Source of the DNA: JAAFHB01 sp038240855
GTDB taxonomy: Bacteria; Bacteroidota; Bacteroidia; Bacteroidales; Prolixibacteraceae
Assembly: GCA_038240855.1 (NCBI GenBank)
Contig: JBBRGI010000097.1
Span: 1-11,849, forward strand
Direction: 5' to 3'
DNA: 11,849 nucleotides
Shown: positions 1-6,594 of the stretch, one piece after another
Layout of the letters: each line of letters opens with the position of its first letter
Position numbering within the stretch: position 1 is the first letter of the stretch
Translations under genes and position numbers: made by a program
Notes under the pieces: generated by a model
What the model saw: the letters and a program-made list of their open reading frames with translations, nothing else
Told to the model about the DNA's origin: nothing
Databases searched by the model: none

Positions 1-89
1 ACTAATTCAACAATTAAGAAAAAAATTTCACTAATTTTAACATTCGCAATATACTAAAAAAAATTGTAAGAGAAAACATTCTTTGAACT

Positions 90-123
90 CAAATATAAAA
101 TTTAAAACCAAATGGTTAACCAA
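90..123 (-). promoter_or_regulatory. Possible leftward Bacteroidota promoter
   Basis: The minus strand has TATATTTG at 97-90, matching the TAnnTTTG -7 element, with a TTG at 123-121 as a possible -33 element and a 23-nt spacer at the long end of what is accepted. It would drive a minus-strand gene left of the window, and the T-tract array lies upstream of it. Chance occurrence in AT-rich DNA cannot be excluded. Confidence 0.3.
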
Positions 124-170
124 TAGAAATATTCTATATATGATGCATTTAAAACCTGATACATCTACAC

Positions 171-220
171 CATTTTTTACCGTTTTTTACCGTTTTTGAG
201 TGACTTTTACAGTTTTTATT
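171..220. repeat. 10-bp phased T-tract array
   Basis: Five consecutive 10-bp units share a common layout, with a run of four to six T in each. The first two are nearly identical (cattttttac, cgttttttac), the third begins the same way (cgtttttgag), and the last two (tgacttttac, agtttttatt) are looser. A-tracts repeated once per helical turn are known to bend DNA, so a curved segment or a set of repeated protein-binding sites is possible. The array lies in gene-free DNA that could be the upstream region of a gene beyond the left edge. Function is inferred. Confidence 0.6.
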
Positions 221-538
221 AACCAAACTATCGCCTAACTACCAAAATTTCAATCACATACCTAATACAGACTTTTAATTCGATCTCAACGTTAATTAAT
301 AGTTAAGGATTATCTCAGTCAATGCAGGAAAATTGGAAAATTGTTTTTCATAAAAAGGCAGAAGACATCAAAGAATATCCCTGCTACAACAGATTAATAC
401 GCTTCTGACCAAAAAAATATCGATCATAATAATCACTTTGAATTACACAGGTCCGCTTTTACCAGAAAATATATAAATTTTAATTTTTATTTGCATCCAT
501 TAACAATTCTCCTTATCATATGTCTACAGAAACAGCAT

Positions 539-546
539 CAAATATA
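539..546 (-). promoter_or_regulatory. Possible Bacteroidota -7 promoter element (TATATTTG)
   Basis: The minus strand reads TATATTTG, an exact match to the TAnnTTTG -7 element of Bacteroidota promoters. No good TTG -33 element was found at the usual spacing. It points leftward, 29 nt past the stop of the DUF1080-protein gene. In DNA this AT-rich, a chance match is quite possible. Confidence 0.28.
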
Positions 547-575
547 CAGGTTTGAAGTTGAGTTTGTTATAATAA

Positions 576-2144
576 TCATTTTTTGGAATCAAGTTGTTTA
601 ATTTTCAGATTTCTATAATGGATTACACTTCCATGATCCTGCAGCAGTAAATGTCCCTCAGGTAACATGCCATACCCCTCAACATCCTTAAACTTACTGG
701 CAGCAATTTTTGCTTTAAAATCGGCACCTCCCCTTTCATATTCCAGCATTTTCTGCCCGTTCAGCCAATGTTCAACATGACTTCCGTTGCTCAAAATCAT
801 GCTTTCGTTCCATAATCCCAAGGGGGACGGCCTCTTTTCAGGCGAAGCAGGATAGATTTCGTACAATGCACCGAGCGTATGAAAATCGTTGGGTTTCATT
901 ATCCCCTGGAGCATCCATTCATGAAATTTATCATCCAGAAGCTGGTATTCCAGGCCGTAACCATATCCCTTGTTGTTGCCGACACCTTCCTGAACAAAGT
1001 ATTTAACACCACTGTTTCCACCCTTGGTTTCCATTCTCCACTCCCACTTAAAAATAAAATTTCCATATTTATTTTTGGTGATTATATCACCTCCGTTGCC
1101 CGATTCGGCACCGCCATAAACACAGGCAATCAAGTCACCATTTTCTACCTTCCACCCTGATGCCGGAAATACGGTCTGATTGATACCTCTCCATTGGTCG
1201 GCATTTTTTCCATCAAACAATAATTTCCACCCCTGTTTCTTTTCATCAGCAGAGATCGAATTTATTGGAGTGGAATATTTTTGCCGGAATGTTTTCCATG
1301 CAGTGGAGCTCTTCTCCAGGTAAGGTTCCGGAGCCCCTTTCAGGTTATAACACTGGAGTCCGATTGGTCCTTCAAAACCTTTATCAGCAAAAATTTCTAC
1401 AACCCTGTAAACATCGAATGTGCCTTCTCCAAGCGGTTGGATCAATCTGTCCCAATCCATTTTTTGAGTATCACCTCCATCTGCACCAGAGATTGAAATT
1501 GCAAAAAGCTTTGGCAGGGTGAGATCGATTACTTTTAGCAGGTTCGCCTCCGTATCTGTTTTAAGAAAATGGCACAGGTTAAAAACTGATCCTATATTTT
1601 CGCGATTTGCTTTTTGTGCAAGGCGATACGAATCTTCAGCTTTCTCAGCCAGAAACCCGGCATGATGATAAATGGCCACACGAACTCCGTAAGGTAAGGC
1701 AAAATCAGCCAGCTCCTGCAAAATTGGGACAATTAACCCATCTGCATCCTCATCAGATGGTTTGTATTTTGCAGAATGGATATGTACCCAGAGGATAATA
1801 CCGGTTCCTTTTAACTTTGGAATGACCTGCTTCCATTCGGGAAGATATGGCTCCTTTTGATCTATGTCTATTTTTAAATAATCGGCATAGATCTTAAGTC
1901 CTTGTTTTTGAAATGCATCCTTCAATTCCAAAATTCCGGCAGTTTCACGATGTTCAATCCCGTCAAAGCCATACCTTTTTAGCATTAAGGCCTGTTTTTC
2001 ATAAGGGATAAACGTAAGACCTTGTTTATTTAACCCGTTGTTAAAAACGAAAAGCGGGTTTTTCAGGCTTTTCCCTTTCTGACCGGCTAAACTACTAAGG
2101 CTAAACAGGAACAAGAAGAGTAAAAGGACATTTTGTTTATTCAT
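576..2144 (-). CDS. Secreted sugar isomerase/epimerase-like TIM barrel fused to DUF1080 domain
   Basis: The 522-residue protein starts at the ATG 2144; an upstream in-frame ATG at 2204 would overlap the preceding gene and bury the signal peptide. Residues 1-21 form a Sec signal peptide. Residues about 28-290 resemble the xylose-isomerase-like/AP-endonuclease-2 sugar isomerase-epimerase barrel: GFDGIEHRE (59-67), YHHAG (159-163), FNLCHFLKT (188-196) and GLQCYN (262-267). In the last block a Gln (264) sits where many relatives have a metal-binding Glu. Residues about 303-517 are a DUF1080 (3-keto-disaccharide hydrolase/LamG-like) domain with KLLFDGK, NSGVKYFV and GYGYGLEYQLLDD. Both domain types occur in bacterial pathways that cleave glycosides through 3-keto intermediates. 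It starts 26 nt after the URO-D gene, so they are probably cotranscribed. The precise reaction is unknown. Confidence 0.88.
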   Translation of the reverse strand: MNKQNVLLLFLFLFSLSSLAGQKGKSLKNPLFVFNNGLNKQGLTFIPYEKQALMLKRYGFDGIEHRETAGILELKDAFQKQGLKIYADYLKIDIDQKEPYLPEWKQVIPKLKGTGIILWVHIHSAKYKPSDEDADGLIVPILQELADFALPYGVRVAIYHHAGFLAEKAEDSYRLAQKANRENIGSVFNLCHFLKTDTEANLLKVIDLTLPKLFAISISGADGGDTQKMDWDRLIQPLGEGTFDVYRVVEIFADKGFEGPIGLQCYNLKGAPEPYLEKSSTAWKTFRQKYSTPINSISADEKKQGWKLLFDGKNADQWRGINQTVFPASGWKVENGDLIACVYGGAESGNGGDIITKNKYGNFIFKWEWRMETKGGNSGVKYFVQEGVGNNKGYGYGLEYQLLDDKFHEWMLQGIMKPNDFHTLGALYEIYPASPEKRPSPLGLWNESMILSNGSHVEHWLNGQKMLEYERGGADFKAKIAASKFKDVEGYGMLPEGHLLLQDHGSVIHYRNLKIKQLDSKK

Positions 2145-2170
2145 AATCAGAAGTTTTAGTATTGTTTGAA

Positions 2171-3340
2171 TTAATATTTTCCATATTGCTGCAAAGTATC
2201 CCACATCGCCCAGAAATTTTCGGGCGATACATCATCCTGTATGTTATGAACCGGTGCATACACAAAGCCGCCTCCGGGAGCCAGAATATCGATGATTCGT
2301 TTAACTTCATCAGCAACCTGTTGCGGATTGCCCTTGTTCAGTGTCGACTGGGTATCAACACCACCTCCCCAAAAAGTAAGCACATCACCAAAATCACGCT
2401 TTAGCGCTTTCATATCCATTCCGGCAGCGGTGAATTGCACCGGATTAAGGATGTCAAGGCCGGCTTCAATTAAATCGGGAAGTAGTTCACGAATTGCACC
2501 ACAACTGTGCATAAAGATTTTTACATGTGGCAATCTCTTTTTTACATGCGAAAAGATGGTTTTGAAATGGGGAATTACCATCTGCCTGAGCTGAACGGGA
2601 TCAATAATTGTGGTTGCCTGTGAACCGAGGTCATCGCATTCTGAAACCACTTGTATTTTATGCTCGTTCCCTGTTTCAATTGCCCAATCAATTACCGCAT
2701 CCCAATACCGGATTTTATCCTCTACTATCCGTTCAAACAGCGCTTCAACCCCCTCTGTATCGATCATTGTGTCCATATACCAGTTTTCGTACCCCCGGAT
2801 ACGCAGGCTGTTTTCAGTCAGTCCCGCAGTATTCCTGTCTGCAACGCCGCAAAAAGAGCCAATATTGGCCAACTGATTTTTCAGATCATTCCGAAGAATC
2901 GCTGTATAACTATCCCAGTCGTGTTGGGGAAGAAGGTGCAGGGAACCTGACAATGCACTGCAATGTTCAATGGGCGACGATACCATGTGAAAATACAAAT
3001 CTTTTTCGCGATCAAATTGCCAGTTGCATCCATAAAAATCGGTTACTTCAATTGTATTTCCGGTTACTCTTTTTTTATTCCGATAGTCCGGAATCCGTTT
3101 TGCTCCCAACCGACGGGTGTCCGATAACAGCAGTCGCAAATTTTCTTCACATGGTGTAACTATTTGCTGAATTGGATCAATCTCATCATCACCAATTTCG
3201 GCCGATAGTCCACGATATTTCATAGCCCGAATGTAGGCATTTCTAGTGATTGCCGTCACAGTAGTTCCGGCCAGGTCGTATGGAATCCTGTCGGGTTCCT
3301 TGTGATTAAGAGTAACTTGAATTCTTTCAATACTATTCAT
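2171..3340 (-). CDS. URO-D-family protein, HxC...H subfamily (putative methyltransferase)
   Basis: The 389-residue protein starts with the typical MNSIERIQVTLNHKEPDRIP opening of the URO-D family. The ATG at 3340 is preferred over the in-frame TTG at 3349. It has a His278-Ser-Cys280-Gly zinc-type motif, NPVQFTAAGMDM, FWGGGVDTQ (323-331) and GGGFVYAPVHNIQ (356-368). His365 lies roughly where MtaA-type enzymes carry the third ligand, Cys. This HxC...H pattern is shared with the partial paralog at the right window edge and separates both from the MtaA-like gene at 8241-9239. At about 390 residues it is longer than HemE. It sits between a sugar-acid transporter and a secreted sugar-processing protein. 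A substrate-specific (MT1) demethylation role is plausible but inferred. Confidence 0.87.
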   Translation of the reverse strand: MNSIERIQVTLNHKEPDRIPYDLAGTTVTAITRNAYIRAMKYRGLSAEIGDDEIDPIQQIVTPCEENLRLLLSDTRRLGAKRIPDYRNKKRVTGNTIEVTDFYGCNWQFDREKDLYFHMVSSPIEHCSALSGSLHLLPQHDWDSYTAILRNDLKNQLANIGSFCGVADRNTAGLTENSLRIRGYENWYMDTMIDTEGVEALFERIVEDKIRYWDAVIDWAIETGNEHKIQVVSECDDLGSQATTIIDPVQLRQMVIPHFKTIFSHVKKRLPHVKIFMHSCGAIRELLPDLIEAGLDILNPVQFTAAGMDMKALKRDFGDVLTFWGGGVDTQSTLNKGNPQQVADEVKRIIDILAPGGGFVYAPVHNIQDDVSPENFWAMWDTLQQYGKY

Positions 3341-3421
3341 GGCATGCAATATTTTCCAGATTACTACAACTTTTTCTGCTTAGATTCTGGGCTGAAAACA
3401 GCCGAACAACGGTCTTCTTGT

Positions 3422-4696
3422 CTATAAATTGATTGATTTAATTTTAGGTACCATTAAATGAACGATAAGCAGTGCAATCAGGTAGCCTGAACCTGCAACT
3501 GCAAAAGGAATCGCATACCCGTCTGTTCCGATATTCTGAAGGATTTTACCCACCGAAAAGGCGACAATTGCGCCGCCCACCGCACCTGCAAAACCACCAA
3601 ATCCGGCAACGGAACCAATCGCTTTCTTTGGGAAAATATCTGACATCAGGCTAAAAACATTGGCCGACCAGCCACAATGACCACCTGCGGCCAGGGCAAT
3701 CAATCCAACGGCCAGCCACATGTTGGAGGTATGGGGTACCAATGCCACCGGAACGGCAAAAAGTGCACACGCCAGCAAACCAAACTTGCGACCTTTGTTA
3801 AGACTAAATCCCATTTTCATAAATTTGGATGACAACCATCCAAGGAATATACCCAACCCCCACGATGTCAGGTAAATGGTAAAAAATGGTAAGCCGATAT
3901 CCTTAAGATTCACACCGAATTTTTCGTTCAGAAATTTAGCGCCCCAGAAAAGGTAAAACCACCAGATGGGGTCTGCCATAAATTTTGCCACGGCAATAGC
4001 CCAGGCCTGGCGATGAACAAGGATATCTTTCCATGCTAATCTGTCGGTTATTTTCTCCTGTTCACTGTCCGAATTTATATATTGAAGTTCTTCCGGAGAG
4101 ACTCTTTTGCTTTGTTCCGGTTTTCTGAAATACATTAACCAGAGCACCGCCCAAATCAGACTTAATGGAAATGTCCACAGGAAACCGACTCTCCAGTCGT
4201 TAAAACTCAGAACGAGGGTCGGAATAATCAACGGAGAAAGAATAGTTCCCATATTGGCACCGCCATTGAAAATCCCAACTGCCAGTGCTCTTTCCTTTTT
4301 GGGAAACCACTCAGCAACAGCCTTTATAGCGGATGGGAAATTCCCGGATTGGCCCACAGCAAGACTAAAACGTGCCACTGCGAATCCAATCCATGACCTG
4401 GCAAGAGCATGGCCAAGTGCGGCAAGACTCCATATCCCGATTGAAATCAGGTAACCTTTTCGCGTGCCAATAGTGTCGATCAACCGTCCCATGAGGATAA
4501 AGCAAAGCGCATAGGCAATCATAAATACACTATTGATGATTCCATATTGTTCTTCCGACCAACCTATACTTTTCTGAAGTTCCGGAGCAAGGATTCCCAA
4601 TGCCGACCGATCGATATAAAGTATAGTAGTTGCAATAAAAAGAAGTCCAAGAATTGCCCAACGATAATTCGTTCTGGTCTTAAGGGTTTTATTCAT
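3422..4696 (-). CDS. MFS transporter, ExuT-like anion:cation symporter family (sugar acid uptake)
   Basis: The 424-residue protein has the hydrophobicity pattern of a 12-helix major facilitator. It carries the N-terminal Asp29-Arg30-Ser-Ala-Leu-Gly element, motif A GRLIDTIGTRKG (70-81) after helix 2, and the blocks GQSGNFPSAIKAVAEWFP and KKERALAVGIFNGG (about 115-146), which are characteristic of hexuronate and aldarate transporters in the anion:cation symporter family. A soluble loop at about 195-225 separates the two six-helix halves. The likely cargo is a sugar acid or another small organic anion entering with protons; the exact substrate is not readable. It lies 69 nt after the GTPase gene and 81 nt before the URO-D gene at 3340. 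These gaps are wider than in the core block, so it may have its own promoter, but I found no clear one. Confidence 0.9.
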   Translation of the reverse strand: MNKTLKTRTNYRWAILGLLFIATTILYIDRSALGILAPELQKSIGWSEEQYGIINSVFMIAYALCFILMGRLIDTIGTRKGYLISIGIWSLAALGHALARSWIGFAVARFSLAVGQSGNFPSAIKAVAEWFPKKERALAVGIFNGGANMGTILSPLIIPTLVLSFNDWRVGFLWTFPLSLIWAVLWLMYFRKPEQSKRVSPEELQYINSDSEQEKITDRLAWKDILVHRQAWAIAVAKFMADPIWWFYLFWGAKFLNEKFGVNLKDIGLPFFTIYLTSWGLGIFLGWLSSKFMKMGFSLNKGRKFGLLACALFAVPVALVPHTSNMWLAVGLIALAAGGHCGWSANVFSLMSDIFPKKAIGSVAGFGGFAGAVGGAIVAFSVGKILQNIGTDGYAIPFAVAGSGYLIALLIVHLMVPKIKSINL

Positions 4697-4765
4697 GCAC
4701 GTTAGTTATTTGGTTGAACGATATACTGATTAATTGAGCCCTGTTCTACCAGCAAATTTTTCACT

Positions 4766-5686
4766 TCAGGCATTCTGAATGCTTAGGTATTCAAATTCAG
4801 CCTGTACGATTTTCTGATCAATTTCCGGCCCGATGATCACTATTTCAGTGAGATAAAGGATTTCGGAAATCGGTGCGATTTCAATTTGTTCGAAACTTGT
4901 CTGAACTGCAAAATTCCCTTCTGTGGCCATTACGTATCCTTTTATACGATAAGTCAGGCGGCTGTATTTCAGGATAAACCCGTCAAGGTTTTCACGCGTA
5001 ACAGCTTTGTTAAGCTTGATTACCGCCGAACTAATATCGGGTTTTCCGGACTTTGGGAATTTTTCAATTTCGTTTACCGGAAGGGGCGGGCGAAATTCAG
5101 ATCCTTTGATAAATTTAATCTGCGCAAAAGTTGTTTCAATAACCTTTGCGAATGGATTTACCGAAAGTAATTTTGTTCGGATTCCCGGCAGTAATTCCCC
5201 GGCTAAATCACACTTATTTAACACAATCGTATCTGCAACACGAATCTGGTGAACATTGCGACCTATCCTTTCTATCGTCTTATTAAAATTCGGTGCATCG
5301 ACAACCGTATAAGTGTGTGCCAGCCAGATCAGATGATGCAAGGCAGGGGCAGAAATCACCTGACTGATACTGATGGGATCAGATAGGCCTGATGCCTCCA
5401 GAATGATCAGATCAGGCTGATGTTCACCGATAAAATCGGACAATGAATGGACAAAACTTCCCAGTAAACACACACAGAACACCGAACCATTATTCATTTC
5501 AAGCAACTCAAATGACTTGCCTGTTCGTCTCAGTTCACGGCTGTCGATGTTTACTTCAGCAAACTCGTTCTGGATGATGGCAATTTTTTTCGAATCAGCA
5601 TAACGATCGATGAATTGTTTGATCAGCGTTGTTTTTCCGCTTCCTAAAAAACCTGTGACCAGGAAAAAAGGAATTTTGTTCACCAT
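4766..5686 (-). CDS. CobW-like G3E-family GTPase, putative metal chaperone
   Basis: The 306-residue protein has the P-loop GFLGSGKTTL (12-21), an ILEASGLSDP switch region (95-104) and the guanine-specificity motif NKCD (157-160). These place it in the SIMIBI G3E GTPases (CobW/ZNG1/YeiR/HypB/UreG group). Where CobW relatives usually carry a CxCC metal site it has Cys71-Val-Cys73-Leu-Leu, so only the CxC pair remains. Family members use GTP hydrolysis to hand zinc or cobalt to client proteins. The gene starts 6 nt after the homocysteine methyltransferase stop, so it probably serves the zinc-dependent URO-D and homocysteine methyltransferases, or the corrinoid protein, encoded just upstream. No cobalamin-biosynthesis genes are present, so a role in making B12 is not supported. 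The C-terminal CobW domain (about 220-306) is present but diverged. Confidence 0.9.
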   Translation of the reverse strand: MVNKIPFFLVTGFLGSGKTTLIKQFIDRYADSKKIAIIQNEFAEVNIDSRELRRTGKSFELLEMNNGSVFCVCLLGSFVHSLSDFIGEHQPDLIILEASGLSDPISISQVISAPALHHLIWLAHTYTVVDAPNFNKTIERIGRNVHQIRVADTIVLNKCDLAGELLPGIRTKLLSVNPFAKVIETTFAQIKFIKGSEFRPPLPVNEIEKFPKSGKPDISSAVIKLNKAVTRENLDGFILKYSRLTYRIKGYVMATEGNFAVQTSFEQIEIAPISEILYLTEIVIIGPEIDQKIVQAEFEYLSIQNA

Positions 5687-5692
5687 TTTGGT

Positions 5693-6574
5693 TTACAATT
5701 GGGCAACCACCTTTGCAATCTGCCGTATATGTTCCGGCGTAGTTCCGCAGCATCCGCCAATAACATTCACACCGGCATCAAGAATGGCCTTCACGAAACT
5801 TGCCGATTGCTCAGGTGTCTCCGGGAATAATGTCTTCCCGTCGTGATAAACCGGCATCCCGGCATTGGCATGCACCAGGACAGGAATTTCAGCATTGCAT
5901 AACCTGATCTCTTTTACGATCTCAATCATCCCTTCAATACCGTTTCCACAGTTTGCCCCTATGATATCAACACCTTCAGGAAGCAGTTCCTGCATCATAT
6001 CTGTCGGAGAGACACCCATCATTGATCGGTATTCACCGTTTACTGTCCGTTCGAAAGTCATTGTACAAATAACCTCGAGTGAGGTATTTTCTTTGGCTGC
6101 CCTGATTGCAAGACGTGCCTCATCAATATCGCTGAATGTTTCAAAAATAATGGCATCTGCCCCTCCTTTTTCCAAAGCAATGACCTGTTCTTTAAACGAA
6201 TCGTATACCTCTTCAGGGGTCACTTCACCCATCATCAATATTTTTCCTGTTGGTCCGACAGAACCCAGTACGAATTTGCCTCCAGCCGCTTTTCGCGAAA
6301 TAGCTGCCGCTGCCTGGTTTAATTCCGCTGCGCGGCCATCGAGTCCATAATGAACCAATTTAAAACTGCTACCACCAAAACTATTGGTCTCGACCATATC
6401 GGCACCGGCATCAATATAGCTCTTTGCAATATCAAATACCTCTTCAGGATGCTCAATATTCCAGAGTTCAGGACATTGTCCCGGTTTTAATCCCTTGGCA
6501 TGCAGAAAAGTACCCCATGCTCCATCCGACACCAGAATTTTTCCTGTTTTAACCTGATCTGTTATTTTCTTCAT
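5693..6574 (-). CDS. Stand-alone homocysteine S-methyltransferase domain protein (MetH N-terminal type)
   Basis: The 293-residue protein corresponds to the homocysteine-binding barrel of B12-dependent methionine synthase. It has DGAWGTFL (17-24), ETNSFGGS (62-69), GSVGPTGK (104-111) and the three zinc-binding cysteines: Cys209 in GANCGNG and Cys275-Cys276 in GGCCGTTP. The zinc activates homocysteine thiolate, which then takes a methyl group to become methionine. The length is that of a single domain: the folate-binding, cobalamin-binding and activation domains of full MetH are absent. The corrinoid carrier encoded at 9251-9916 could supply the missing cobalamin domain in trans. Gaps of 20 nt upstream and 6 nt downstream indicate one operon with its neighbours. 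A thiol acceptor other than homocysteine cannot be excluded, and BhmT- or MmuM-like use of a non-corrinoid donor is less likely in this context. Confidence 0.92.
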   Translation of the reverse strand: MKKITDQVKTGKILVSDGAWGTFLHAKGLKPGQCPELWNIEHPEEVFDIAKSYIDAGADMVETNSFGGSSFKLVHYGLDGRAAELNQAAAAISRKAAGGKFVLGSVGPTGKILMMGEVTPEEVYDSFKEQVIALEKGGADAIIFETFSDIDEARLAIRAAKENTSLEVICTMTFERTVNGEYRSMMGVSPTDMMQELLPEGVDIIGANCGNGIEGMIEIVKEIRLCNAEIPVLVHANAGMPVYHDGKTLFPETPEQSASFVKAILDAGVNVIGGCCGTTPEHIRQIAKVVAQL

Positions 6575-6594
6575 TTCGCTGAAAATTTAACTCA

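Larger units (their letters stand above)
1..575. other. AT-rich gene-free region at left edge
   Basis: No convincing coding region was seen on either strand. The stretch lies downstream of the DUF1080-protein gene and would be upstream of any minus-strand gene beyond the left edge. It holds a phased T-tract array (171-220), two TATATTTG promoter-like sites on the minus strand (546-539 and 97-90) and a tiny possible reading frame at 496-443. No strong hairpin followed by a T-run was found after the stop at 576, so the end of the operon transcript is not located. Confidence 0.7.

Noticed and set aside
171..220. CRISPR array or plasmid-type iterons
   Set aside because: The units are only 10 bp with no spacers, the later units are degenerate, and no Cas or replication gene is nearby.
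2608..3159. Plus-strand open frame of 183 codons
   Set aside because: It is antisense to the URO-D gene at 2171-3340 with no protein-family features; its length is explained by the codon pattern of the real gene.
3390..3403. Small inverted repeat (GGCTG/CAGCC, 4-nt loop) between the transporter and URO-D genes as a terminator
   Set aside because: The stem is only 5 bp and is not followed by a T-run in the direction of transcription.
4766..5686. CobW-like protein as evidence for a cobalamin biosynthesis cluster
   Set aside because: No cob/cbi genes or cobalamin riboswitch were recognised; the neighbours are B12-using or zinc-using methyltransferases, which fits a metal chaperone better.
5865..6350. 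Plus-strand open frame of 161 codons
   Set aside because: It is fully antisense to the homocysteine methyltransferase gene, whose motifs are intact; the plus-strand translation is low-complexity and serine-rich with no recognisable domain.
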